Under the pieces are notes generated by a model. The model did no database searches and was not told the DNA's origin. It saw nothing but the letters and a program-made list of their open reading frames with translations. The position numbers and the translations under genes were made by a program. A DNA stretch of 64,000 nt from Datisca glomerata. Lineage: Eukaryota; Streptophyta; Magnoliopsida; Cucurbitales; Datiscaceae. Of the stretch, positions 11,790-24,892 are shown in pieces. The stretch lies in NCBI GenBank assembly GCA_003255025.1, contig QANY01002227.1, forward strand, positions 793,501-857,500, written 5' to 3'. Numbering within the stretch: the stretch's first letter is position 1; each line of letters opens with the position of its first letter.

Positions 11790-14700
11790 ATGAATGACAT
11801 GTGTCCTAACTAGACAATAACAGCAGGAAGAGAAACAGATGAGATATGCATCATGAGAGGTGTCTTTTGGACTTGAACCTTCCGTAGTGAGAATTTATCG
11901 GATATATTTTGAAGAATAGTGAAACTATGTTCTTGAACTGAACTTCCTCTAAGATAAACCGAGAAACAAATTTTACACACATCTCCTACTAATACATCTG
12001 AGTTCATACATTTTTGTTCATTTTGGTCCTGAACAGATCCTACATTCTTGAGGGCTTTAGAGAGGTTAGGCCATTGAGACATTTCATAGAAGTAACCCCA
12101 ATTCTACTCTCATATAGGTGACAAATATTAAGAGTGTCCTGTCACTGCTCCTCTTGCAAGCAAGACATTTATGTCATTAAATACTTACGTATAACCTTTT
12201 ACGTGGACAGACAACACATTATATTTACATCATAGGAACATGAAGAAACTATAAGTTTCTCAGTGTGTCAACGTGAATCATTCCTACTAGTTTGCCTATG
12301 AAACTTAGATTTTGGGATCTCCAGTCAACTAGGTTAGGTTATCACCTAATGATTCATTGAATAGGTTTTAATCTCTTTCTCCTCGATGTTTACTTTATTA
12401 GATCCCTTGACAAACCTTTTGTCAGAGGATCGGCAAGATTCTCTTTTGACCTTATAAAGTCTAAGAAAATTACCTCATTGGAGAGAAAGTGCTTAATGAT
12501 ATTATGTCTCCATCTAATATTTCTAAACTTACCATTATATACATTATTTTTCACTCTAAAGGTCGCAGCCATGTTGTCACAATGTACACATATTTCCGAC
12601 ACAAGTTTTGGCCACACTGGAACATCTTACAGGAAATTTCTAAGCCATTCCGCTTCTTCGCAAGCCTTGTCCTAAGCCATAGTTGAACGAGCTATACATG
12701 TCTGCTTAGTAGATCTCCACGAGATGGCTCCACCACTTAGGGTAAAAATGTACCACTTATAGATTTAGTCTCTAAACTATCAGAAATCCAGTCAGCATCA
12801 TTAAATCCTTCTATCACAGGTGGATAGTTTGAATAGTGCAATCTGTTGTGCATAGTGTACTTCAAGTACCTTAGCACTCTCACCAGTGCAATTTGATATA
12901 CATTAAGCTGCCAATTATTTGTGAGTACTCCAATTGAGATACTCCAACTCCATCATTCTTCCTCAACTTATAGTTTGGGTCAGAAGGACTTATTGTTGGT
13001 TTGCTTTCAAATTAGCCAAACTTTTTAAAGATCTTTTCTTTATAATGGGATTCAGTAAGGATATATTCATCTTTAGTTCACTTTACTTGAATTTTAAGAT
13101 TGATATCTACTAGATCTAAGTCTTTTATGTCAAAATTAGAACTCAACACCCTCTTCATAGAAGATATTATATCCTTATGCGTTCCCAATATGAGCATGTC
13201 ATCTACATATAAGCATGCTATGGCAAACTAATCACTAGTACCCTTAACATAGATAACACTCATTTATGTTAAAGCTATTAGATAACATAGTGTGATCAAA
13301 CTTCTCATACCATTATTTAACACTTGTTTTAACCCATAAAGGGATTTAACAAGTTTTCAAACCTTTCATTCTTGGTCCTTAACCACGAACCCTCCAAGCT
13401 GTTCCATATAGATTTCTTCGTCCAACTCTCCATTTAAGAAAGTAGTCTTTACATCCATTTGGTGAATTTTCAAATCATGTAAAGCGGCAAGTGCAATCAA
13501 CATTCTGATGGATGTGATTATCGTGACTAGAGAATATGTATCGAAAAAATCTATACCTTCCTTATGTTGATATCCCTTAGCTACCAATCGAGCTTTGTAC
13601 TTTTCAATAGTACCATCAGCTCTTAGCTTTCTCTTAAAGATCCATTTACAACCTATTCGTTTATTCCAATGAAGAAGATCAACCAACATCCATGTGTTAT
13701 TTTGCATAATGGATTCTATCTCATTATCGACTGATTCTTTCTAAAAATGAGCCTCAGGATTGGACATTGCCTCCTTGTAAGTTTGATGATCGGCTTTCGT
13801 CAAGTATGATAGAAACTTTGGACCGAATGAGGTACTGATTTTAGCTCGTTTGCTTCTTCTAGGCTCAGGTTCAAATTCTTAATCAATCTGACGAACTTCC
13901 TCCTAAACTTCATTTACCTGTTTGACTGTGTCTTCTTTTCTTAAATGAAAACACATTCTCAAAGAATTCAGTATTAACAAACTCCATTATAGTATTGGCA
14001 CACATTATAGTGTTGTTATAGAGGTGGTTACCACTGTTCTGGTCTTTTTTGAAATGGCAGTCTTTCACTCTATGTCCGGCTTTACCGCCACCTAGCAACT
14101 ACCCTTAATGCATTTTTCAGGATTACCTTTTTGAGCACTACTCGGTGATGTTTTCCTTTTCTTGCTCGTCTGGTTGGATTTGTCACCTTCTACCACGTTC
14201 GCTTTCATCCCATAGGTCACTCACGTCGGCTTCTTGTCGTTCTTGCAATTATCTTCCTCAATCCTCAGCCTCAAGATCAAGTCCTCCATACTCAGCTCCT
14301 TACACTTGTGTTTAAGATAGCTTTCGAATTCCTTCCATGATGGTGGAATTTTTTTGATAATTGCAGCGACTTGATATGGCTCGTTAATGATCATCCCTTC
14401 GATTTTCAAATTGTTGATGATAATTTACAGCTCCTCCACTTGTTCTATGACAGTGTTCTTGTCGTCCATTTCATACTGCATATTCTTTCCAATGATGAAC
14501 TTCTTTGTTCCAACATCCTCGGTCTTATACTTATTTTCCAAGGCTTGCCATGATTCCTTCACTGTCCTTAACGACGAGTAGACATTATACAGAATGTCTA
14601 CAAGACCGTTAAGGATGTAATTGCCACAGAGAAAATCAAAGTGAATCCATACTTCCTTCACAGACTCGGTCTCATTGGTCTATTTGTCCTTCGGAGTGAT

Positions 14701-14844
14701 ATGACAGTCTTCATGCAGCAAGTGTGCGAGATTCATGGTGGTGAGATGGAATACAATTTTCTGTTGCCAATGCTTGAAATCTTCGCTTTTGAATTTTTCT
14801 GGCTTCTCAGCATGCACGACTTTGATTGCGACGGTTTGCTCCAT
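11790..14844 (-). pseudogene. Copia-1 gag-pol remnant lacking protease and most of integrase
   Basis: Read from 14844 leftward: gag starts at the ATG inside a hairpin (MEQTVAIKVVHAEKPEKF), has an early stop, and continues as a UBN2-type gag (about 14661-14221). A zinc-knuckle remnant (GKAGHRVKDC) lies near 14098-14040. It then joins almost directly to the end of integrase (EFFENVFSFKK near 13960) and reverse transcriptase (13707-13366, with GCKWIFKRK and QMDVKTTFLNGELDEEIY). YVDD is read at 13198-13209. RNase H ends with ADPLTKGL near 12400. The protease and integrase core are absent, so this copy is non-autonomous. Frameshifts and stops break every domain. The stretch 11790-12390 is 3' untranslated leader to the LTR. 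Confidence 0.85.
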
Positions 14845-14874
14845 CAAACCGTCGCAATCAAATAATGCTGAGAA
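14804..14874. repeat. Perfect 18-bp hairpin over the Copia-1 gag start
   Basis: Stem 14821-14838 pairs exactly with 14845-14862 around a 6-base loop that contains the gag ATG (minus strand). Outer arms TTCTCAGCAT (14804-14813) and ATGCTGAGAA (14865-14874) also pair exactly. The end of the LTR and the primer-binding site expected here are missing, so the hairpin sits at a deletion junction. Confidence 0.85.
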
Positions 14875-15490
14875 TGATTACAATTGAAAATTGAAGATTA
14901 CAACTTAGATTCAAATGACAAACGATTGCAATAGAAGTAAACAATGAAGGATTACAATAGAAAATAACAATAACAAAAATAACAGAAAATTAAATAATGA
15001 ACGATGACGAATCAGATTGAGGATTGAATGAATGCAATGTCGTAAAGACAGTATTCATCCTCTACACGGTGATTGAACAACAACCAGTCTATCAACCTCT
15101 AGCAGAACTCACAATATTTTCTCTGCCTCAAACTCAAAAACAAAAATGTAAGTGTGATAGCAATGAAACGAAAGAGTGTGTTGATGCTGTGTTCAGCTCT
15201 TTGTCCAGCACCTCTATTTATAGAGGGGAATAGCTTGATCTGTAAGCAATGTAGTTAAAAAACGTGGAGATAAGAGGTTTCACAATATCAACAATAGAAG
15301 TGAATGTTGGGGATTTTGTTGGAATAATTAACTGCTCTAACTTGATCAAATCGAAACGTAGAAACTGGTTTGACAGATTCAAAGTGTTACTTTCCAAGTA
15401 AAATAAGAGAAATTTCCAGTAATAAATTAATCCTTCAATCGGACCGGACCAGACCAAACCGAACCAAGCTCGGCCAGGCCAGGCCATGCC
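14863..15490 (-). repeat. Copia-1 5' LTR, first piece
   Basis: It aligns with 10887-11525 of the left LTR, including the shared stretches around AATTAAATAATGAACGATGA and TCTATTTATAGAGGGGAAT. It is cut off at about 15490, where LTR-type sequence of element A begins. Continuation is at 24893. Confidence 0.85.
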
Positions 15491-16187
15491 TATTGGAGCG
15501 GGTTTTAAAAAATTGAAGAAAATTAATGAACAACGATCAGTTCGTGGGTGGAATATCAAATATTTTTCAAAACAAATATTTAATCATATTAAATATAAAA
15601 CCTTTCAACGATCAAACATATTTAGATAAACGTATCGAGAAGAGATAAAAATAATTTTATAATTTTTTTATAATGAAGAATTTCTGAATTGGCGGGATCC
15701 AATTTACTTTCTCACGTTCCTCATTCTTAAGATTCACAGAACTTCAATCGATCTTCCCACCAACAACCACTCGTAAGATTTAGAAGTATATCTCGCAAGG
15801 ATATTGTCAGGAATTGAGTATGGGCTTCTAAAAAACTGAAGAAAAAAAACATTTTTTTCTCTTCTTCCTCTTGGTTTCCACCAGAAACTGTAGGGAGGGG
15901 TGAGAGAAACCTCTTTTCTGCTCTATCTAATACTTATCCTAGCTTAGGGTTAGGTTTGTGACTTTTTTATATTAATTATGAAATTACCCATGTACCCTAT
16001 ATGATAAAATTGAAATTTACCTCCCTTACACTACAATCTATGACTTATACATCTCCCCTAGAGTCAAGACTATGTCTAAATTCATCAATTCAAATTGATA
16101 AATTAAATTGATCCCTATCAATTAATTAATTTCTTTTATTTACTAATTATCTTATAATTAAAAAAATAACAAATTAATTAATTTGAA
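15491..16187 (-). repeat. Truncated LTR of element A (3' portion)
   Basis: It matches 23150-23815 in the same orientation, including AAACGTATCGAGAAG, TTCTGAATTGGCGGGATCC and CTCCCCTAGAGTCAAGACTA. It is also a reverse-complement match to 17370-18058. It stops abruptly at an AATTAATTAATTT tract where the polypurine tract of the inverted LTR begins. Confidence 0.85.
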
Positions 16188-16196
16188 ATGGGAGAT

Positions 16197-18058
16197 TGTT
16201 GAAATTATGTCTATAAAGTAGGGTGTAATAACTATTATAAGTATTTAGCTATGACATTTATGTACTACCGAGTTTTATGAATAAATAAAATTTGTTTTCA
16301 ATTAAAGTATGTTTATAATTTACTTAAGTCCTGGAACTGTTGTCAATGAAAGAAGAATAAAGACTGAGCGGTCTATGACACAAACTCTTCTGTGATAGTT
16401 CAAAATTTTATTTGCAGTCTTAAGATCGACTAGACAATCGAATCCAATTACGACTGTTAGGTTGAACTAAATGATGCCGGTCTCGAGGCATGGGAGTGAA
16501 AACTCTAACGGTTGAACTATACATGTTATGAAATATACTGAATAGACCAGTAGCAAATTAGTTTAGAGCAAAGTCGTTTATCTAGCTCTGAATCTAATTG
16601 TTACACCTTAACAGTATTTTCATGATTACCTTAATCTTGAGGTGAATATGAAACATGATCTAGTTACTTGAGATTTTTGATATGCCAAAGGAGTGAGTTC
16701 AAATTATTGACAATACCTCAACTGTTGGGATCGTGATTTAACTATGTTGGAGTTGCGTGATTCATAGATATGAAATTCGTGGTAAGATTGCAATAGCAAC
16801 AATGTCACCTTATGCTTTATTGATGGTTGTTTGAATAAATAAACCAGGCCTGATACTGGACGACATGAGTAATTGAATAAGACATTGTGTAATATACGAG
16901 ACACTTCACTGATATGTCTTTCTTATTCACAGTCAATAAAGGAGTTAAGAAAATAATAACTAGAGGGGTAAAATGGTAATTTTATATCTAACTCTTGTTA
17001 CTGATATTCATGAAGGGTAACATCATAAAATATTATATGGACCGTGAAATAGAAATATTTATTTGCACCAACAGAAAATGTGACACGCATGAATGAAAAG
17101 TTGATTCAGCATCGGACCTATAGTGGAGTCGTACGATGTCAGTATTAAATATGTCGAGAATTTATGGAGATAAAATAGCTGGATATTTGAATCTCATAGA
17201 TTTATTCACGCGGGTCCATTTAGTCTTAAGAGTAGCTCATATGGACAGGAATGAGAAACAATGTCAGTTGAACTAAAAAATGTGTTTTGGATCAGAGTAC
17301 ACTTCCTGAAACCATATGTGATGGGTGTTATTACTAAATTAGTAAAGAGCAAAATTAATATTTAAATTAATTAATTTATTATTTTCTAATTATTGGATAA
17401 TTAATAAATAAAAGAAATTAATTAATTAGTTGATACATATCAATTTAATTTATCAATTTGAATTGATGAATTGAGATACAGACTTGACTCTAAGAGAGAT
17501 GTAAAAGTCACAAATTGCAGTGCAAGGGAGGTACTTTTTGGTTTTATCATATATGGTTATATGTCTAAATTCTGTAATTAAAATAAAAGGATCACAAACC
17601 TAACCCTAAGCTAAAGCTAAGTGTTAGCCAGAGAAGAAAGAGTTTTCTCTCACCCTCCCTACAGTTGCCACCAAAAACCAAGAGGAAGAAGAGAAACAAT
17701 CATTTTTTTCCTTAGTTGTTTAGAGAACCCACACTCTATTCCTGACAATATCTTTATGAGCATACTTCTGAATCTTACTAGTGGTTATTGATGTGGAGAT
17801 TGATTGAAGTTCTATGAATCTCAAGAACGAGGAACGCAAGACAATAAATTGGATCCCACCAATTCAGAAATTCTCCATTACAAGAAAATGTATTAAATTA
17901 TTTATCTTTTTTGATACGTTTATCTAAATATGTATGATCGTTGAAAGATTTTATACTTAATATGATTAAATATTTGTTCTGAAATTTTTTTGATATTCCG
18001 TCCACGAACCATTCATGGTTCATTAGTTATTGTATAATTTTAAAAACTTGATTCAACA
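16197..18058 (+). repeat. Full LTR in inverted (plus) orientation
   Basis: It starts TGTTGAAATTATG and ends GATTCAACA, the same termini as the element A LTR, but reads on the plus strand. The upstream GAAATGGGAGAT (16185-16196) is a typical Copia polypurine tract, so this is the 3' LTR of a plus-oriented copy. To the right it abuts RNase H coding sequence of the minus-strand element directly at 18059. Confidence 0.85.
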
Positions 18059-21000
18059 CTGGAATCCTTGTCCGCTTGGAAATCGGAGTCGGTATAACCC
18101 GTCATATTCATGTCAAACATGAATACACAAGCATATAGTTCTTTGTTCGTTCTCCTAAGATACTTGAGGATATTCTTGACAGCATTCCAATGCTAGAGTT
18201 TAGGATTAGATTTGAAATGACTCACCATGCCCACGGTGTAGAAAATATATGGTCTTGTGCAAAACATTGCATATATGAGACTTCCTATGGATGAGGCATA
18301 AGAAATCTTTATGATGTCTTCCTCTTCTTGAGGAGTCTTGAGAGACTGCTCCTTGAAGAGGCTGACTCCATGTCTGAAGGGAAGATATCCCTTCTTAGAG
18401 TCTTGTATACTGAAGCCATCCATCACCTTATCAATATAAGATGCTTGAGACAGCGCCAACTGTCTGTTCTTCCGATCCTGAAAGATTTGAATACCTAAAA
18501 CAAATGCAGCTTCTTCAAGATCTTTCATATCAAATTGCTTTGCAAGCCAAATCTTTTCATCAAACAATTTTCCTACATCATTTCCAATGAGTAGAATATC
18601 GTCCACGTACTAGACCTAAAAAATCACCTTTCCTTCATGTATTAGCTTATACAAAGAGGGTTTGTCCACTAACTGTTCAAAGCCAAAGTTCTTGATAGTT
18701 TCATCAAATCTGATATTCCACGATCAAGACACTTGCTTAAGTCCATAAATGGACTTCAACAGTTCACAAATCTTGTTCTTTTGGATTTTCTCCATGAACC
18801 CATCTGGTTGTGCCATAAAAATGCGCTCTTAAAGATTACCATTCAGAAAAGTAGTTCTTGACATCCATATGCCAGATTTCATAATCGATGGTAAAAGCAA
18901 TGGAGAGGAGGATTCAGATGGACTTAAGCATAGCCACCAGCGAGAATGTATCTTCATAGTTAATACCTTCATTTTGGGTGTAGCCTTTGGCTACTAGCCT
19001 AGCTTTGATGTCTCCACATTTGCATCTGGACCTCTCTTTTTCTTATAAATCCATTTACACCCTACATGTTTTACCCCTTTAGGAGGATTTACAAGCTTCC
19101 GAACTCCATTCAAGTACATCGATTGTAACTCGACGTTCATGGCTTCTTGCCATAGATTTGCTTTAGGACCAGCCATGGCCTGCAAGTAGGAAACATGTTC
19201 ATCATGATCCTTATCTGAGACTGTTGTTAAGGCATTTCTATTAGACATGTATCTGTCAGGTTGTTTGACAACCCTCCCACTACGTCGAGGATCCATAGGC
19301 TCTGGCTCCTGTTGTGGTTCTTCTTTTTATTAAAGATGTATCCCTTCATTCCCTTGGGATATCCTACAAACATGCATAATTTTCATTGACTAGCCAACTT
19401 GCATGTCTTCAGTCTCAGAACGTGTGTCAAGCAACCCCATTTCCTAAGGTGGAGTACGGATGAATTTCATCCACTCCATCTTTCATATGGTGTACTAAGC
19501 ACCATCTTTGACGGAACTTGGTTCAGAATATATGCTGATGTTTCCAAGGAATATCCCTAGAATGAATCGGTGAGGGATGAGTAACTCATCATGGATCTAA
19601 CCATATCTGTCAGAGTTTGATTCTTTCTCTTTGACACACCATTTTATTCTAGAGTGTCAGGTGTTTTAAGTTGAGAAAGAATACATTCTCCCTTATGAAA
19701 GTCTTCGAACTCTCCTAGCAAGTACTATCCACCATGATCGAAACGCATTGTTTTGATTGGTTCCTCAAATTGTCTCTCAACCACAGCCTTGTACTCTTTG
19801 AACTTTTCAAAGGTTTCAGAATTTTGGCACATTAGATAAACATGTCCAAAATGTGAGTAGTCATCTTTGAAGGTTACAAAATATTCATAACCTCCTCTTG
19901 CTTGGATATTCAATGGCCCACATACATCACTATGTACGAATTCGACGCATTGAGTGGGTCTTTCACCCTTCCCTGAAAATGGTCTCTTGGTCATTTTTCC
20001 TTCTATGCAAGGTTCACGTGTGGATAGTGATCTCACAATTAAAGTTTGTAATGAACCATCTTTTGCAAGTATTTTAATCTTGTTTAAGTTAATGTGACCA
20101 AGACACAAGTGGCACAAGTAGGTTAGATCGACTGAATCAGACTTTAACCTTTTATCATCCCTTTGTAAATCAATATTTACTTCAATGTCAGATATCATTG
20201 GAACTTTTAGTTTTACATAGAATAAGTTATTTATCAAGCATACAGTAGTGATCAAGCAATCATTTCTAAAAATACTAACATCATTATCAATGAAATTTAA
20301 AGAAAATCATTGCTCAATCAAACTAACTACTGAACTAAGGTTTTTTTAAATCAGCATATAATAAACTTCTCGTAAAACAAAAAAAATTGTTATCAAATGA
20401 CAATTTAATAGTTCCAAATGATACAACCGATACTAGTGTTTGATTCCTCCAACGAAAGCTAAACTCGCCCAAGTCAAGCCTATTGATTTTCCTGAACCCC
20501 TGTAGGGAATAATAGATATGGTTAGTGGCTGCAGAGTCTACAATCCACGAGAAAGTAGAGTCAACCACATAACATGCCTCAGTAACAAGTAATGTACCTT
20601 TGGATTTCATCTCCTTGAGATAATTTGGGCAATTGCGTTTCCAATGGCCATCGACTCTATAATGATGACACTTGTATTTTGACTTGTCCTTTTTTGAAGG
20701 GCCCTTGCTTTTCGCAGCATTTTAGTTCTGCTTCTTAGCTCACTTCGGACCTCTCTTGTGTTTATTTTAGTCGTCAGAGGTGAAAGGCTTAATTTCAGTA
20801 AAGTTTGCCTCCCTAGTCTTCCTCTTGTCCTTCAGAAACAGGGTCTCAGAAGCTTGCAACTCCTTCATAAGTTCTGAAAGTGAGTACCTCAACTCATTCA
20901 TCGAATAATTAAGCTTGAAGTTCTCAATAGTACCTGGCAAGGTCTTAAGGATCATATAAACTTGAGTCTCGCCAGCTACCTCAGCTCTCATAATCTTCAT

Positions 21001-21426
21001 CTCATTCAGATAACTAATGATCAACATAATATATTCTCTGACAGGAGTTCTGGGTTTCATCTGAAAATTCATAAAGTTTCATACAGTAGCCTGTTTGGCT
21101 TGACGAACCTAATCCCTAAAAATGTCGGTGATCTTCAATATTATATCGGCGACAGTTTCAATGTTCTGATGCTGTTTTTACAACACATTACTAACAGATG
21201 CCAAGATGTAACACCTGACGATCTTATTAGAACGCAGCCAAGAAGCATAAGCATCCTTTTCATCTTGAATCGATTCAGTAATAGGCTCAAGGGGACAAAG
21301 GGTGGTGAGCACGAACTTGTGCTTTTCTACTATCAACATGATATCAAGATTACGTTTCCAATCCACGTAATTTTTACTTGTAGGTTTGTTCGCATTCAAG
21401 ATTATTGAGGGTGGGGATAATGACAT
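18059..21426 (-). pseudogene. Copia element A gag-pol remnant
   Basis: From right to left: gag (21426-20767, UBN2-like, with WKRNLDIMLIVEKHKFVL and later QVYMILKTLPGTIENF); a zinc-knuckle remnant (CHHYRVDGHWKRNC, near 20680-20640); protease DSAATNHI (near 20540); and the GAG-pre-integrase HLCLGHINLNK. Integrase follows with HSDVCGPLN and FKDDYSH (20255-19725), then reverse transcriptase (VGCKWIYKKK near 19060, YVDD at 18598-18609) and the start of RNase H. RNase H is cut at 18059 (GYTDSDFQADKDSS). Multiple stops and frameshifts interrupt all domains. It is closest in type to element C but clearly diverged. Confidence 0.88.
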
Positions 21427-21429
21427 GAT

Positions 21430-23132
21430 TACTGAAAAGAATAAATAAAACGGTGTAAATAAATACTCTATAACTTAGGAAGGTATGATGCATGATGCAA
21501 ACACTTAAAATTTAAAAATATGAGAAAAACATATTTTTTTTCATGATGTTACAATCAACAACGATAGCTCATCTCATCTAAGGACAACGCCCGAGCTTCC
21601 TCTTATGGGATCGAGACTCTTCTCGTTTGGTTAACGCTACTCAAGATGTTACTACATCTAGCTTAACCAATCACCAATGGTCTTGATCACCTTAGCCCTA
21701 TTGACTAGTTCCTATGAGAGATTCTAATGTGCTTCGATCTAAGTGTTTAACAAACGCATCAGCTTCAAAAGTAGCAATGAACTTACAGTCTGTCTAGGAA
21801 TGGTCCTGCCTCATAACTTCGTTTACAAGCTTTAACTTCTCAAACAATTCAATGACTTAAAACGACACGATTCCCAAGGTTCTCTCACTGAAGAGAGGAC
21901 CGCTAGGGTGGCTCTAAACCATTTCTCATGCCACAATCAAGTTTGCGCTGGAGACCTTGGGAACGTCTCAACATAAACGACCCCCGTACTTAGTTTTTGA
22001 AAAAATGAATATTTTTCTTTTCTTTTTAAAAACATAACTCTTTATAAATTTGAACAAAAAGGTTTTGAGAATTATGAACTTATATAAAACTTAAATCACA
22101 ACTTGAAAATTATAACTTTTATAAAATTAGCATTGTATTTAAAATTATAACTCATTATAAATTTCAACTACAATGATGCATGTACACGTTACATGGTATT
22201 TTGATATTGGTATATCTCTATTTCTATATGATATGTTATATGATGATATAAGATTAATAATAACTCATCCATTCAAAATTAACCTCTCTATGGCTCATTT
22301 CTAATTACAACCTATAAAAAGAATAATAAATAAGTTACATAACTTAAATACTAATTCTCATGGCGTCTGTAATGGTCTCCTTCTCCTTCAGGAAGTCTCA
22401 CCATTTTGTAACTCTTTACTAAGGTCTAGTCTTATTTTCAAAATTCAAATATCAATTTAAAATTAATTTTCCAATAATTTTTACTTTGATAAATAGATTA
22501 CCAAGTGAATTAATCAATCGATTTATTTTTAAAATAATTTATTAAAAAAGTTCTAATTAATTAGTGTTAAAAAATTACCGAATTAAATAAATTTAATTTT
22601 AAGGGACTAGATTGGGCTTGAAATCAAATCCCAAGTCCATGTTAATCATTTGGGCCAATCGACTCTTGTTCAGTCCAACACCTCAATAGGGTTGTGGGTC
22701 CACGCCAGCCCAAGACCCAACATGGCCTTATCTTTCCTAAAGCCAAAGGTTTCCTAAACCCTAATTAGGAAACCTACGACAACGGATGGTGAAGGCAAGC
22801 AGGCAGCGGCGGCCTCTTTGATATGCCAAAGGAGTGACGATGACTTGAATGGCAGCGTATGATGATTTTCGTTCGGGAAGCGAGCGACGATAGATTTATG
22901 TGGAATTTAGCGATACAATGCTTGAAAAATTAAATTACATAAAATATTATGCGTCAATTTTGGCATACATCAATTCTTAAATTGAAAATAAACACCTAGA
23001 GCCAATCGGCCAGGATCCATTTATCAAACATATTCAAATATACTTTGATCTATCATACAAAATATATGCCAATATCATAATATTCATCCATCTATACGTT
23101 GAATCACAGAATATGCATAGTAAAAAATATTA
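21430..23132 (-). other. Untranslated leader of element A
   Basis: Non-coding 5' leader between primer-binding site and gag. It is AT-rich apart from two less AT-rich blocks: 21541-21990, and 22600-22900, which holds CCCTAATTAGGAAACC and a GCAGCGGCGGCC island. A 21-base stretch at 22817-22837 is identical to 16676-16696 inside the inverted LTR. Confidence 0.6.
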
Positions 23133-23146
23133 GGCTCTGATACGAA
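23133..23146 (-). other. Primer-binding site of element A (initiator tRNA-Met type)
   Basis: On the minus strand the sequence just inside the LTR reads TTCGTATCAGAGCC. This differs in two early bases from the usual plant Copia site TGGTATCAGAGC, which is complementary to the 3' end of initiator tRNA-Met. Position immediately after the LTR supports the call. Confidence 0.75.
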
Positions 23147-24892
23147 TAGTTGGATCAAGTTTTAAAAAAATGAAGAAAATTAGTGAACCACGAACGGTTC
23201 GTGGGCTGGATGTAAAAATATTTTAAAAAATAAATATTTAATCAAATTAAATGAAAACCGTTCAACGATCATACATATTTATATAAACGTATCGAGAAGT
23301 GATAGAAATAATTTTATACATTTTCTTGTAATGGATAATTTCTGAATTGACGGGATCCAATCTATTGTATCGCGTTCTTGAGATTTGTAGAATTTCAATT
23401 GATCTTCACACCAACAACTACTTGTAGGATTCAAAAGTATATCTTGAAAGGATATTGTTAGGAATAGAGTGTGGGCTCTCTAAATAACTAAGGAAGAAAA
23501 AATATTTTTTCTCTCGTTCTTCTTGGTTTTCGGCGGCAACTATAGGCTGGGGTGAGAGAAACTCCTTTTTTGCTCTGTCTAACACTTAGCTTAGCATAAG
23601 ATTATATTTGCAACCCTTTTATTTTAAATACAAAATTTACACATATACCCCTATACGATAAAATGAAAATTTACCTCCCTTGCACTACAAAATGCAATTT
23701 TTACATCTCCCCTAGAGCCAAGACTATTTCCAAATTCATCAATTAGTTAATTAAAGTTTTTTATTTACTAATTATCTAACAATCAGAAAACAATAAATTA
23801 ATTAATTTAAACATTAATTTTGGTTTTCGCTAATTTAATGATGACACCTATCACATATGAGTTTTGGAAGTGTACCTTGGTCCAAAATACGTTTTTGTTC
23901 CAACTGACGTTGTTTCTCATTCTAATCTTATTAGCTATTTCTGAGACCAAATGGACCTACATGAATAAAGTTGTGAGATTCTAATACCCGGCTAATTTAT
24001 CTCTACAAATTTCTTACCTATTTAATCCTGATGTCGTACAACTTCACTATAGGTTCGATGGCGAATCAACTCTCGATTCATGTACGCTATATTTTTTGTT
24101 GGTGCAAATAAACATATAATTCACAGTCCATAGGATATTTTGTGATGTTACCCTTTGCGACTGTGAATAAGAAAGACATATTAGTGAGGTGTCTCTTACA
24201 ATTCACAATGTCTTAATCAATGATTCACGTCATTGAGTACCAGGCCCGTTATATTTATTCATGTACCAATTAATAAAATATAAGGTGATATTGTTGTTAT
24301 TGTAATCTTATCACGAATTCTATATATGTGAATCACGCAACTCCAATATAGTTGAATCACGATCCCAACAGCCGATGTATTTTCTAGCAATTCCAACTCA
24401 CTCCTTTAGCGTATCAAAGATCAAGTAACTAGGTCAAGTTTCATTTCACATCATGATTAAACTAATCACGAAAATACCCTTAAGATATTAAGAATTAGAT
24501 TCAGAGCTAGATAAATGATTTTGCTCTAAACTAATTTGTTACTGGTCTATTCAATATATTCCACAACATGTCTAGGTCAACCGTTAGAGTCTCCACTCCA
24601 TGAACTAAGACCGGAATCCTTCGGTTCAGCCTAATAGTAGTAATTGGATTCGATTGTCCAGTGATCCTAATAGTGGGAATAATATTTTGAATTATCTCAA
24701 AAGAGTTTGCCTGAAAGACCGCTCAATCTTTACTCTTCTTTCATTAACAACAGGTTCAAGACTTAAGTAAATTATAAAGACATTAAGTAAAGAAAACTTT
24801 CATTTATGAATAAAATTTAGTAATACATAAATTTCATAACTAGATACTCATAAATAGTTATTACACCCTACTTTATGAACATAATTCCAACC
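23147..24892 (-). repeat. 5' LTR of element A
   Basis: About 1.75 kb. On the minus strand it starts at the TTGGAATTATG motif (first bases mutated from TG) and ends near GATCCAAC. It aligns over its whole length with the reverse complement of 16197-18058. Confidence 0.85.

Larger units (their letters stand above)
15491..24892 (-). mobile_element. Copia element A, inserted in the Copia-1 LTR, left end rearranged
   Basis: Minus-strand Copia with 5' LTR at 23147-24892, primer-binding site 23133-23146, leader to about 21430, and gag-pol remnants 21426-18059. Instead of a normal 3' LTR, the left side holds a complete LTR in the opposite orientation (16197-18058, preceded by its own purine tract 16184-16196) and then the terminal part of an LTR in the expected orientation (15491-16187). 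I see no matching 5-bp target duplication (ATGCC against GGTCG), which fits a rearranged insertion. Confidence 0.8.
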
